Part shown: positions 17,123-26,278 of the stretch, one piece after another | Numbering within the stretch: position 1 is the stretch's first letter | How the letters are laid out: every line of letters starts with the position of its first letter | Source: Alphaproteobacteria bacterium | GTDB lineage: Bacteria; Pseudomonadota; Alphaproteobacteria; UBA2966 | Direction of reading: 5' to 3' | Assembly: GCA_021296255.1 (NCBI GenBank) | Contig: JAGWAU010000007.1 | Coordinates: 1 to 59,557, forward strand | Length of the DNA: 59,557 nt | Made by a program: the position numbers and the translations under genes | Notes under the pieces: generated by a model | Databases searched by the model: none | Told to the model about the DNA's origin: nothing | The model's input: the letters and a program-made list of their open reading frames with translations, nothing else

Positions 17123-18409
17123 TCAGGCGCTCAGGAACTCCGTCCAACGCTTCACCAGGTAGTCGTTCTCGTCCATAAGCGAGTTCCACACGGCGATGTT
17201 CTTGAAGCGGTCCCAATAGGATCCGCCGTCGCGAATCTCGCCTTCCGGCACGATAATCGTATCGAATGGATCCGGCAGCTCCTTGGCTGCGGGCTTGCCC
17301 ATGTACCAATAGTCCCATTCCTCGGGCTCGAGGAATTTCTTGACGTTGTCAGGCACCGACATGTAGTAGCCCTGCCGCGCCACGAACGCGCCCGCCCAGC
17401 CGTCGAGCCACCAGTTGACGTACTTATAAGCCTGATCGAGGGCCTTGCCGGTAACCTTCGCCGAAATCGAGAGACAACCGTGCCAGCCGCGCATGCCTTC
17501 CTTGGGGAAGGCGTAAATGCATGGCACACCTTCGGCCTTGATGGCGGTCACGGCCGGAGACCACATGCTTTCGAGGACGACCTCGCCGCTCACCATCAGG
17601 TTCACGGACTGGCCGAAGGTCTCCCAGAATGCCCGGAAATGACCTTCTTTCTTCTTTTTGATCAGGAAATCGATGAGGAAGTCGATTTCCTCCCGGGTCA
17701 TGTTGCCCTTGTCCTTGAACTTGTAGAGACCCAGGGCCTCGACGCCCATGGCTGCGTCCATGGTGCCGATCTGGGGGACGTTCAAGAGCGCGACCTGGCC
17801 CTTGAAATCGTCGCTGAACAGCTCGGCCCAACTGTCGATCTTCCGTCCCGTCTCCTCCGGGTTGTAGCCCATCGAATCGGCGTTGTGCCAACCGGGCACC
17901 GCCGTGATGTATCGCGACGGGCCCTCGACGCGGTCGCCATTCTCGTCGACCCAGAGGTGCCGGAACGGAGCGTCGCCCTGACCGACATTCGAATCAGGGG
18001 TGAGCCTGCCCGTCTTGCACAGGTCCGTGACCGCATCCCACTGTTTGATACGCTTGGTATCGATGGGTTGCCACACCTTCGCCGGGACCATGACGTCGAA
18101 GTCGTTGTAATAGCCTTCGGCGACCTCGTACTGATCGTTCTGGTTCAGCATCTTGCCGAACATGGCGCCATAACCGAGCGCTTGGCCGCGAATGGGAAAT
18201 CCGAGGTCCTTGGAAGCCTGTCCCTGGATTTCGTTGATGATACTGACACCGAGTCCGATCGTGCGGGTTGGGTCGGCCGCGCGGACGATGTTGGGAAAAC
18301 CCGTGATCGCGCCGGCGACCGCGGTTCCCGCCGCCGTGCCGACGAACTGGCGGCGCGTGAGACCCGCCTTACGGACCGATGTGGGCGTCTTTTGCCGTTT
18401 CTTGGCCAT
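17123..18409 (-). CDS. Tat-exported ABC substrate-binding protein (PotD/PotF-like)
   Basis: This 428-residue extracellular solute-binding protein is first in the operon. The N-terminus carries a twin-arginine signal (TRRQFVG at about residues 19-25, followed by a hydrophobic AGTAVAGAITG segment). The mature part resembles spermidine/putrescine- or opine-type receptors, e.g. IDSWAELFSDDFKGQVALLN and the C-terminal WNSLMDENDYLVKRWTEF. Export of a folded protein suggests early ligand or cofactor binding. The ligand is unknown; the neighbouring demethylase and aconitase X point to a methylated or hydroxylated amino acid, or a cyclic amide. Confidence 0.87.
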   Translation of the reverse strand: MAKKRQKTPTSVRKAGLTRRQFVGTAAGTAVAGAITGFPNIVRAADPTRTIGLGVSIINEIQGQASKDLGFPIRGQALGYGAMFGKMLNQNDQYEVAEGYYNDFDVMVPAKVWQPIDTKRIKQWDAVTDLCKTGRLTPDSNVGQGDAPFRHLWVDENGDRVEGPSRYITAVPGWHNADSMGYNPEETGRKIDSWAELFSDDFKGQVALLNVPQIGTMDAAMGVEALGLYKFKDKGNMTREEIDFLIDFLIKKKKEGHFRAFWETFGQSVNLMVSGEVVLESMWSPAVTAIKAEGVPCIYAFPKEGMRGWHGCLSISAKVTGKALDQAYKYVNWWLDGWAGAFVARQGYYMSVPDNVKKFLEPEEWDYWYMGKPAAKELPDPFDTIIVPEGEIRDGGSYWDRFKNIAVWNSLMDENDYLVKRWTEFLSA

Positions 18410-18582
18410 TGCATCCTCCCCTTGTGTTGTCGCTGCCCATTCGTTGAGCCGGACCCGGAGGCAATCCGGTCGCAGCCTTGAAATCCGGCGAAACCGAGTC
18501 GTTGGTATCCATATTACCCGTGCCAGGATGATACATTAGGTCGATTGGATTGGGAACGCCGTGTGCCGGGGAGGATGGTGCC
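18410..18582. other. divergent intergenic region between transporter operon and hydantoinase gene
   Basis: These 173 bases must hold the promoters for the - strand transporter operon and for the + strand dihydropyrimidinase. An AT-richer patch (about 18500-18540) contains TTGGTA and GATACATT, but no boxes with good spacing, and no clear palindromic operator was found. GGGGAGG near 18568 is the ribosome site for the + strand gene. Confidence 0.4.
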
Positions 18583-20034
18583 GTGAGCATACTGATCAAG
18601 AATGGTCGTGTCGTCACGGCGTCGGACGACTATCACGCCGACATCTTCGTCAGCGACGAGACCGTCGATGTGATCGGCCGTGACCTCGTGATCGAGGCGG
18701 ACACCGTCATCGACGCGTCCGGGAAGCTCGTGATCCCCGGCGGCGTCGATCCCCACACGCACATGGAGATGCCGTTCGGCGGCACGCATACTTCGGATAC
18801 ATTCGAGACCGGCACGAAGGCGGCAGCGTTCGGCGGCACCACTTGTATCATCGACTTCGCCATACAGTTCAAAGGTGAATCGACCGTCGAGGCGCTCGAC
18901 AAATGGCATGCCAAGGCCGCCGGGCAGGCCTCCGTCGACTACAGCTTTCACATGATCATCACCGACATGCCGGAGCACCGGACGCCGGAGATGCGCCGCC
19001 TTTCGGACGAAGGGGTGACCAGCTACAAGCTGTTCATGGCGTATCCCGGCGTGTTGCTGTCCGATGACGGCACGATTTTCCGCGCGATGCGCAAGGCGGG
19101 GGAAGACGGGACGCTCGTTTGCATGCATGCGGAGAACGGCGTCGTCATCGATGAGCTGGTCAAAATTGCGTTATCGGAAGGCCATGTCGAGCCCAAGTAC
19201 CACGCTTTGACGCGCCCCACCCGATTGGAGGCGGAGGGTGTACACCGGGCTCTCTCCATCGCCGAGGTAGCCCGCGCGCCGGTCTATATCGTGCACCTCA
19301 GCAGCTACGACGCGCTTCAGGAAATCCGCTTGGCGCAGGCGCGCGGCGTGATGGCGCACGCGGAGACCTGCCCGCAGTATCTCTTGCTCGACGTCTCGGC
19401 CTACGACGAGGCGGGGTTTGACGGTTCCAAGTTCGTGTTGACGCCGCCGCTTCGCGAGAAATGGAATCAGGAGGAACTGTGGCGTGGATTGCGCGGAGGC
19501 TCGCTCCATGTGATCTCCACCGACCACTGCCCGTTCTGCGTGAAGGAGCAGAAGGAACTCGGCCGCGACGACTTCAGCAAGATCCCCAACGGCGGCCCGG
19601 GCGTCGAGAACCGTATGAGCCTGATCTACCACTATGGTGTCGGCAAGGGGTACATCGACCTCAACCGTTTCGTCGAGTTGACCTCTACGTCGCCCGCCAA
19701 GATCTTCGGCCTGTTCCCGAAGAAGGGGACCATCGCGGTCGGCAGCGACGCCGACCTCGTCATCTTCGATCCCGAGCACGAAGAGAACATCAGCTACTAC
19801 AACCCCCGGACCCACCACATGAACATCGACTACACCGCTTACGAGGGTTTCGCCGTAAAGGGGTTCACGGAAACCGTGTTGTCACGGGGCAAGCTGGTGA
19901 TCGACAAAGGTCAATATGTGGGCCGCCCGGGTTATGGTCGGTTCGTCAAGCGCGGTCCCTACGGCGGTATCTACAAGCCCGAAGCGGCCGGTAACATCAC
20001 CACGCCCGCCGCCAGGCGCCTCGCTGCGGAATAG
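18583..20034 (+). CDS. hydA: dihydropyrimidinase / D-hydantoinase (cyclic amidohydrolase)
   Basis: This 483-residue metal-dependent amidohydrolase would open cyclic diamides such as hydantoins or dihydropyrimidines. Its metal centre is complete: HTH at residues 58-60 in GVDPHTHMEM, the carboxylated lysine in TSYKLFMAYPG (K149), H182 in CMHAENG, H238 in IVHLSS and the aspartate in STDHCPF. The length is normal for the family. GTG 18583, with GGGGAGG eight bases upstream, is preferred over an upstream TTG. It stands alone on its strand, divergent from the transporter operon and near two HyuA/HyuB systems. The cell can thus open such rings both without ATP and, potentially, with ATP. Confidence 0.9.
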   Translation: MSILIKNGRVVTASDDYHADIFVSDETVDVIGRDLVIEADTVIDASGKLVIPGGVDPHTHMEMPFGGTHTSDTFETGTKAAAFGGTTCIIDFAIQFKGESTVEALDKWHAKAAGQASVDYSFHMIITDMPEHRTPEMRRLSDEGVTSYKLFMAYPGVLLSDDGTIFRAMRKAGEDGTLVCMHAENGVVIDELVKIALSEGHVEPKYHALTRPTRLEAEGVHRALSIAEVARAPVYIVHLSSYDALQEIRLAQARGVMAHAETCPQYLLLDVSAYDEAGFDGSKFVLTPPLREKWNQEELWRGLRGGSLHVISTDHCPFCVKEQKELGRDDFSKIPNGGPGVENRMSLIYHYGVGKGYIDLNRFVELTSTSPAKIFGLFPKKGTIAVGSDADLVIFDPEHEENISYYNPRTHHMNIDYTAYEGFAVKGFTETVLSRGKLVIDKGQYVGRPGYGRFVKRGPYGGIYKPEAAGNITTPAARRLAAE

Positions 20035-20158
20035 GTCGGTACGGCTTGGTCACCTGCACGCTATCCCTCTCGCTGTCCGTCAGGAGAGGCGACCCGGTAG
20101 CGCGGTCGGGGAATCACTTCTCCCTCTGAAAGAAGTTACGCCTCGAGCCGGGTGGCCC

Positions 20159-20638
20159 TTACGACCTCACGTCACTCCGTGGTGGCGGGGGCCGGACGAC
20201 CTTCAGCAGCCAGAAGATGATGCAGAACACGCCCGTCAGGATGACCAGGGCGACTACGGCGGCAAGCCGCTTGCCGAAGGCGGCGTCAAGCGCGTAGTCG
20301 GGCTGCAGCAGAAAGACGCAGAGGATCTGCACGGCCTGAAGTGCGGCACCGCCGCTCAACAGGATCGCCGTGAATGTCGAGCCCCTGAGGGAATTCAACA
20401 CCATCGCCTCTATGCTCTGCTGCTGGACGATGTGGAGCCGATAGGCCCGCCAATGGAAAGCGCAAAATCCGATGATTCCAATGACCACGGCGGCCCAGAA
20501 AATGGCGTTGTCGTAGCCCAAACCGTAGAAGACGATGTTGAACAGGTCTTCAAACGGTTGATAAAAATAGAGAAATATCAATACGATAATGAACAGGATA
20601 AAGCCGACCAGTATCCAGAACCATTGCCATCCGGTCAT
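20159..20638 (-). CDS. unknown four-span integral membrane protein
   Basis: This 159-residue protein is not assigned to a family. It has four clear hydrophobic spans: FWILVGFILFIIVLIFLYFY near the N-terminus, AIFWAAVVIGIIGFCAF, FTAILLSGGAALQAVQILCVFLL and LAAVVALVILTGVFCIIFWLL. The short tail is Pro/Arg-rich. The RAYRLHIVQQQSIEAMVLNSL stretch between spans 2 and 3 could be an amphipathic helix. It follows another unknown membrane protein (20738-21829) on the same strand, 99 bases away, probably in one transcript. The 124 bases between its stop and the dihydropyrimidinase stop hold only a weak 6-bp hairpin (ACTTCT 20116-20121 / AGAAGT 20131-20136). Confidence 0.7.
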   Translation of the reverse strand: MTGWQWFWILVGFILFIIVLIFLYFYQPFEDLFNIVFYGLGYDNAIFWAAVVIGIIGFCAFHWRAYRLHIVQQQSIEAMVLNSLRGSTFTAILLSGGAALQAVQILCVFLLQPDYALDAAFGKRLAAVVALVILTGVFCIIFWLLKVVRPPPPRSDVRS

Positions 20639-20737
20639 CGCTCAATCCTCATCCGCCGACGACGCCCGCGCAGCGGCACCATTACGTGACGGTTTGCCTT
20701 ATATCTCATGGTCACGTCGCTCGACAAACGACACTCG

Positions 20738-21829
20738 CTACGCCGCGGCTTCGGGAATCGCGATGATGAGCAAGATCGCGTAGATCACGAAGAACGCCAC
20801 GTCTTTTGCCATGGGAATGGTCTGATTGTCGGTTTCCTTGGCGGCGATCAGTGAGATGATCTCCAGCACGAAGAAGACGACGGCGAGGGAGAAGAAGGGC
20901 CAGATGGTGCTCCACCAGGAAAGTTCCTCCGGCACCGGAACTTCCTGAACGACATCCCAGATGAGCAGCAGGATGGGCAGGACGATCAGGTAGCCGTAGG
21001 CGACGAGGAAGCGATAGCGGGTGACCTTCCGGTCCAGCAGCCAAAAGATGAAGAAGAACAGCGCGATGTGAAGGAAGTCCCAGAACAGCGATGCGTAGGT
21101 CTCACCGGCGTTGGAACCGTGGAGGTTCAGGAACCCCAAAATCAGCAAGACGAGCAAGGTGTCGCAGAACATCCACTCACGGGCGGATTCCGCCGGTGTC
21201 TTGACGCTCCATCCTCGTGTCGCCTTGTCGAACAGGAGAACCAGGGCGACGGCAAAGCCGGCGGGATAGAACAGGTACAGCATGAGAGCGAATTGCTGCG
21301 CCTTTTCCACGTAAATCCAGTTCAGCAATAGGAAAGCGGCTCCCAGGAGAAGGAGACCCACCAGCCGGGTCGCCGAAGGTGTTTCGACCGTACGCGCAGG
21401 AACCGCAAGCGTGGCGTCTGACTGTGATGCCTGGACCGCGCTACCGTGACCTGCGGTATCCCTGGGAGCGTTTCCCGCGCTCCGTGCAAACAGGAATACG
21501 ACGAAACCCATGACGCCGATGCCGACGACCGCCAGCATCACGATGAAGAAGGTAAGGGATCGAGGATCGATTTCCGCGCCGGCTTCCGCCGGCCGAAGCA
21601 GGGCGCCCGGGAGCAATTGCCACGCGAGAAGGGCGACGGCGATCACCAGCACGATCAATCCCAGGACGAGTTCGACCCAATGAGCTTCGACGACGGACCT
21701 CGCCCCGGAGGTCGGGGATTGACGAGACCGGCGCGTGTAGCTCGCGATCAGGTAGATCAGGAATGCCAGGACGCCGACGACGGCGACCGCGGCCATGATC
21801 TCAAGGAATGCGACGGACCGGCTATCCAA
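20738..21829 (-). CDS. unknown multi-spanning membrane protein (about ten spans)
   Basis: This 363-residue protein has about ten hydrophobic segments, beginning with EIMAAVAVVGVLAFLIYLIA. Three spans form an N-terminal part, then a polar linker at about 120-150 (rich in A/T/S/Q) leads into a seven-span C-terminal part. No catalytic or transport motif is recognised. Acidic and aromatic residues cluster in loops of the C-terminal half (WDVVQEVPVPEELSWWSTIW). It precedes the other unknown membrane gene and lies downstream of hyuB copy 2 on the same strand, separated by 134 bases. It could serve in transport or sensing for the hydantoinase region, but that is positional guesswork. Confidence 0.7.
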   Translation of the reverse strand: MDSRSVAFLEIMAAVAVVGVLAFLIYLIASYTRRSRQSPTSGARSVVEAHWVELVLGLIVLVIAVALLAWQLLPGALLRPAEAGAEIDPRSLTFFIVMLAVVGIGVMGFVVFLFARSAGNAPRDTAGHGSAVQASQSDATLAVPARTVETPSATRLVGLLLLGAAFLLLNWIYVEKAQQFALMLYLFYPAGFAVALVLLFDKATRGWSVKTPAESAREWMFCDTLLVLLILGFLNLHGSNAGETYASLFWDFLHIALFFFIFWLLDRKVTRYRFLVAYGYLIVLPILLLIWDVVQEVPVPEELSWWSTIWPFFSLAVVFFVLEIISLIAAKETDNQTIPMAKDVAFFVIYAILLIIAIPEAAA

Positions 21830-21963
21830 GGGACTCTGGATCTAAGTGTGATCCTATTCCACGCCTCGGTCAGGGGGAGGCACGTCCTCCAACGGGTTCT
21901 TGCCCGCCGAAGCCTCGGCAGCAAGGGCGACGGAGCGTCGGATTGGATGGGGGGCGAAATGCA

Positions 21964-24150
21964 TTATGCCGTTCGCAAGTCCTGGGAGCGTTCGGTCGCC
22001 TCCAATAGGGCGGCAGCGCATCGGCGGAGGCTGTCGTCGGCGGCCGCTTCGAACTGCTGGCCGACGGAGAGGCCGTTGCCCCCGTTGGTACGACCGGTTT
22101 CACGGGCACGGGACCCGTTGGCCTTGACCTCGCCGACCACGGTGACGCCACCGCCGTTCCGTTCGTGGCTCAATATTTCAAAGCTCCAGGCGGAACCGAA
22201 CGTCTCGTGCAGCCGACGGACGATCTGCGAGAGGTCGGGCTCTGCCCGTGGGGGCGCCGGAGAAAGTGAAGCAGCCGGCAGTGGTTTGGGCGTCTCGACG
22301 GGGGCCGGTGCGGGACCTGGCGTCGGTTCGAGTGGCTGTGCCCCAGATGCTACCGCGGATGCCAAAGCAGCTTCGGCGGCGCCGGGCGATGTCCGCATGT
22401 CGCGGCGCAGGGCTTCCGTCTCCGGCTCATTGACCGTTTCCGATGCCGGATCGATAATCACGCCGTAGGCCTGTCGGGCGTGCTCCAAGGTGCAGAAGTC
22501 GTCGAGGACGTCCTCCAGCACCTCGGCCGGGGGCCGGTCGAGCGGATCGCCGTATCCGCCGCCGCACGGACCATAGAATACGTGCACGTCTCCGGCTTGC
22601 AGCCGCATTCCGGAGAACTTCGCCGGCATCTCTCTGCGCTCGCTCGGATTGCCGATATTGAACAGCTCGACGCGCCCCGTGGCGCCTTCATGACCGCCGA
22701 AAATGCCCCAGGGCACGTCCTCGTGACGCTCGTTCTCGTGGGTGATGAAGCCATCCGTCAGCATGCGCTGTTCCTTGACGCATCCGATGCCGCCGCGGTA
22801 CCGGCCTGCGCCGGGCATGACGTCGTCACGCAACTCGTAGCGATCGCAGATCATGGGCAGATGGACGGCCAGGTCCTCGAGCGGGTTGTTGCGCGTGTTG
22901 GCCATCAAGTTGTCGATGCTGTCGGGACCGTCGGAGCGCGGACGCCCGCCATAGGAACCTTCGTTGACCTCCAGGAACACCCAGTAGTCGCCGCCGGGCC
23001 GGACGCCGGAGTAGGCGACGAAAGAGAGACTTGCGGAGCTTCCCGCGATGATGTCATCGGGCAGGACGGGTGCCAGCGCCTTATAGATCAGGTCGATCAC
23101 CCGGTTGATTTGGGCGAAGCGCGCTTCCGCGGCAGCGGGGAACTCGGGGTTGTAGATCGATCCCTTTGGTGCAAAGACGTTGATCGGCCGGAACGACCCC
23201 TGATTGGAGGGCACCTTGATCTCCGACGTCTCGGCATCCAGGAGGAGCGATCGAATGGCGCAGAAGCAAGCCACCTTCGTCGATCCCTCGAAAGGAACGT
23301 TGAAACCGGTCTCGACCTGGTCGGCGGAGCCCGTGAGATCGATCTCGATGCCGTCGCCCTTCACCCGCACGCAGACCTTGATGGGCAGGCGTACTCCGCG
23401 GTTCTTGCCGTCGTCGTCCAAGAAACCCTCCGCATGGTATTCGCCATCGGGGATGGCCGCGATGCGCTGGCGCAGGACGCGTTCGGTATAGTCCATGAGC
23501 TGGCGGGTGGCGGTGAGAACCGTGTCCTTGCCGTAGCGATCGAGGAGTTCCCCGAAGCGGCGTACACCCAGGCGCGCCGAAGCGATCTGGGCTTCCAGGT
23601 CGGCTTGCAGTTCGTTCGCCGCGCGGCTGTTGCGGCCGATGTATTCCCATAGGGCGTCGTTACGCTGGCCCTTCTCATAGAGCTTGGTGCCGGCGAACAG
23701 CATGCCTTCGGCATAGACGTCCGGAATGTCGATGATCAGCCCCGGCGTGGCCGCCCCGATGTCGAGGTGGTGGGCGGTGTTGGCGGCGAATCCGACATGC
23801 TCACCTTTGTAGAAGATGGGGATGACGATGGCGATGTCGGGCGAGTGGCTGGCGCCGTGGTAGGGATGGTTGTGGATCACCGCGTCGCCGTCGTTCCACA
23901 CGCCACCCTGCAGCGTCTCGGCGATACCTTCCAGGTAACCGGGGATGGAACCGATGTGAAGCGGCGTCGACTCCGATTCGCAAAGCGTGTTGAACTCCGT
24001 GTCGAATAGGCCGGCGCCAAGGTCCTGCGATTCCCGGATGATCGAGGAGAACGACATGCGGAAGAGAATGTGCCCCATCTCCTCCGCGATCGTATCGAGT
24101 GCGCCGCTGATCACCTGCAGCGTGATGGGATCGAGTTCTTGGTCAGGCAT
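21964..24150 (-). CDS. hyuB: hydantoinase/oxoprolinase subunit B (HyuB), copy 2, with C-terminal accessory domain
   Basis: This 728-residue B subunit has the HyuB domain from residue 1 to about 570 (LDPITLQVISGALDTIAEEM, NHPYHGASHSPD, PCGGGYGDPLDRPP). A Pro/Ala-rich linker (about 590-639) follows. The 89-residue terminal domain (640-728; bases 22233-21967) resembles the N-terminal domain of HyuB copy 1: both have FGSxWSxE, H then G-VTV, a run of G/N and a final helix with CAA. It lies 36 bases after its HyuA partner and is the last enzyme gene of the isochorismatase-like/HyuA/HyuB operon. It is the same class as N-methylhydantoinase and acetophenone carboxylase subunits; the substrate is unknown. 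Confidence 0.9.
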   Translation of the reverse strand: MPDQELDPITLQVISGALDTIAEEMGHILFRMSFSSIIRESQDLGAGLFDTEFNTLCESESTPLHIGSIPGYLEGIAETLQGGVWNDGDAVIHNHPYHGASHSPDIAIVIPIFYKGEHVGFAANTAHHLDIGAATPGLIIDIPDVYAEGMLFAGTKLYEKGQRNDALWEYIGRNSRAANELQADLEAQIASARLGVRRFGELLDRYGKDTVLTATRQLMDYTERVLRQRIAAIPDGEYHAEGFLDDDGKNRGVRLPIKVCVRVKGDGIEIDLTGSADQVETGFNVPFEGSTKVACFCAIRSLLLDAETSEIKVPSNQGSFRPINVFAPKGSIYNPEFPAAAEARFAQINRVIDLIYKALAPVLPDDIIAGSSASLSFVAYSGVRPGGDYWVFLEVNEGSYGGRPRSDGPDSIDNLMANTRNNPLEDLAVHLPMICDRYELRDDVMPGAGRYRGGIGCVKEQRMLTDGFITHENERHEDVPWGIFGGHEGATGRVELFNIGNPSERREMPAKFSGMRLQAGDVHVFYGPCGGGYGDPLDRPPAEVLEDVLDDFCTLEHARQAYGVIIDPASETVNEPETEALRRDMRTSPGAAEAALASAVASGAQPLEPTPGPAPAPVETPKPLPAASLSPAPPRAEPDLSQIVRRLHETFGSAWSFEILSHERNGGGVTVVGEVKANGSRARETGRTNGGNGLSVGQQFEAAADDSLRRCAAALLEATERSQDLRTA

Positions 24151-24186
24151 CGTTTCGTCCCGCTCTCTATTGGGCCGGCGCCACTC

Positions 24187-26262
24187 CTAATTCGGGCCAC
24201 GAATGTGGAGGTTGCCGTATTCCGTCACGTCCGCCTGGTAGTCGGGCGGCACCACGACCGTTGAGTTGTGCTGGATGATCACGGCGGGGCCGGGAACGTT
24301 GTGCCCGGCCCTGAGTTCTCCGCGGTCGTAGCGCGGCGTTTCCAACGTCCGGCCGTCGTCGAATGTCGTCTCGCGGTCGTAAAGCAAGGCGGCATCGATT
24401 CCCACGCCATTGGCTTCCTCGAGTCGGGCGACTTTCAGCGGGGTAACGTTCTCGAGGCCGATCACCCTCACGGTGATCAGCTCCACCTCGCCGTCATCGA
24501 AGGCGTAGCCGTAATCGAGGCGATGCTGCTGGTGGAAGCTCGCGATGATGTTCTTGACGTTGTCCGTCGTAACGTCGCCGTCGGGGATATCCGCGCGCAG
24601 CTCGAAGCCCTGGCCGTGGTACCGGCACTCGGCAAATCTGAGAAACTTCTGACGTTCGGACGGTACGCCGTCATTTTCGAGATCGGACCGGCACTCGGCG
24701 ACCAGATCATTGACGAGTGCGTCGAACCGCCGCGCCGCTTCGCCGTCGATCCTTGTCAGCGACGTCACCAGGGATCGGGCGTGCTCGTACTGCATGTCGG
24801 TTTCCAGAAGCCCCATGGCCGCCGTGATCCCCGGCGCGACAGGCACGATGATGTCCTTGGCCGAGACCGCCTGTGCCAAAGCGACGCCGTGCAACGGACC
24901 GGCCCCTCCGAATGGAACGAGCGAGAACTCCCGCGGATCGACGCCCCGTGCCACGGAATTGGAGCGGATCGCGAGCGCCATGTTGGAATTGATGACCTTG
25001 ATGATCCCGAGAGCCGCATCGGTCAGGGAGAGTCCCAGCGGCCCTGCAATCTTCGTCTCAATGGCCCGTCTTGCGAGACCCGGGTCGATGGGCAGATCGC
25101 CGCCCAGCAGCTTGTCTGCGTCGAGCCGGCCCAGCACGACTTGGGCGTCCGTAACGGTAGGCTCCGTACCTCCACGACCATAGCAGGCGGGGCCGGGGTC
25201 GGCACCCGCGGAGCGCGGGCCGACGTGGAACCCACCTGCCGAATCAATGTAGGCGATGGATCCGCCTCCGGCGCCAATGGTCACCAGGTCGATCATGGGA
25301 ATCAAGATCGGGTGGCCGCTGACGTAGGAGTCGCGCGGGTTCATGATCTTGATGCGCCCGTCGGGTATGGTGCTGATATCGGCGGAGGTGCCGCCGATAT
25401 CCACCGTGATCAGGTTGTCGCTCCCCACGAGCTGGCCCTCCGACCGCCCGCCGATGACGCCACCGGCCGGCCCCGACATCAGCATGCTGACGGCGCGCTT
25501 GGAACACGTTTCCACGGTCGAGATGCCACCGTTCGATTGGATGACGCGAAGGTTGGCACGGAATCCATTCTCCGCCAGTCGCCGCTGAAGGCGCGTCAAA
25601 TAGACTGTCGTTTTCGGTCCGATGAAGGCATTCATCGCCGCCGTCGAGAACCGCTCGAATTCCCGGATCACGTTGACGACCTCGGAAGACGTACAGACGA
25701 AGGCATCGTGCATTTCGCGTTCGACGATGGCCTTGGCCCGCTTTTCGTGGGCATCGTTGAGGAACGAGAACATGAATCCGATGATCACCGAGGCGATGCC
25801 GCGCTTTTTGAAGCGTGCAATCGCCTCCATGACCTCGCTCTCATGGAGCGGCACCTCGACGCGGCCGTCCGGTGGCAGGATTCGTTCGGTCACCGGCACT
25901 CGGTTACGGCGCTTGACGAGGACCCGGTTTTGCCATGGCACCTCGAAATGGAGTGAGAAGTTGTGCGGCCGCTTGTGTCGGCCGATGTGGAGAATGTCGC
26001 GGTAATTTCGCGTCGTGATCATGCCGACGTCGGCACCGTCGTGCTCGATGGTGATGTTGGTCGCGACCGTGGTGCCGTGGACGATGAGGTCCACGTCGGA
26101 AGGCGAAATACCCCCGATTTCACAGAGTTCCTCGAGTCCTTTGAGGACGCCCTCCGATTGATCCTGCGGTGTGCTGACGACCTTGTGGAAGAAGACGCCG
26201 TGGTTGGCCTCGAGCACGAGGTCCGTGTTCGTTCCGCCGACGTCGACACCGATTCTGGCCAT
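24187..26262 (-). CDS. hyuA: hydantoinase/oxoprolinase subunit A (HyuA), copy 2
   Basis: This 691-residue A subunit has the phosphate loop RIGVDVGGTNTDLVL at residues 3-17, HGTTVATN, the central DIGGTSADIS and GAGGGSIAYID, PGPACYGRGG and the C-terminal PAVIIQHNSTVVVPP. The region HIGRHKRPHNF and the following PWQNR are typical of the acetone/acetophenone-carboxylase and N-methylhydantoinase side of the family. The gene lies 16 bases after the isochorismatase-like gene and 36 bases before hyuB, a three-gene unit. It is clearly divergent from copy 1 at 186-2246, so the two systems probably take different substrates. Confidence 0.9.
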   Translation of the reverse strand: MARIGVDVGGTNTDLVLEANHGVFFHKVVSTPQDQSEGVLKGLEELCEIGGISPSDVDLIVHGTTVATNITIEHDGADVGMITTRNYRDILHIGRHKRPHNFSLHFEVPWQNRVLVKRRNRVPVTERILPPDGRVEVPLHESEVMEAIARFKKRGIASVIIGFMFSFLNDAHEKRAKAIVEREMHDAFVCTSSEVVNVIREFERFSTAAMNAFIGPKTTVYLTRLQRRLAENGFRANLRVIQSNGGISTVETCSKRAVSMLMSGPAGGVIGGRSEGQLVGSDNLITVDIGGTSADISTIPDGRIKIMNPRDSYVSGHPILIPMIDLVTIGAGGGSIAYIDSAGGFHVGPRSAGADPGPACYGRGGTEPTVTDAQVVLGRLDADKLLGGDLPIDPGLARRAIETKIAGPLGLSLTDAALGIIKVINSNMALAIRSNSVARGVDPREFSLVPFGGAGPLHGVALAQAVSAKDIIVPVAPGITAAMGLLETDMQYEHARSLVTSLTRIDGEAARRFDALVNDLVAECRSDLENDGVPSERQKFLRFAECRYHGQGFELRADIPDGDVTTDNVKNIIASFHQQHRLDYGYAFDDGEVELITVRVIGLENVTPLKVARLEEANGVGIDAALLYDRETTFDDGRTLETPRYDRGELRAGHNVPGPAVIIQHNSTVVVPPDYQADVTEYGNLHIRGPN

Positions 26263-26278
26263 ATCCGGCGATACCTTT

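Noticed and set aside
24268-25956. Open frame of about 560 codons on the + strand opposite hyuA copy 2
   Set aside because: It is an antisense shadow of a well-conserved HyuA, with Arg/His/Asp-rich composition and no motifs.
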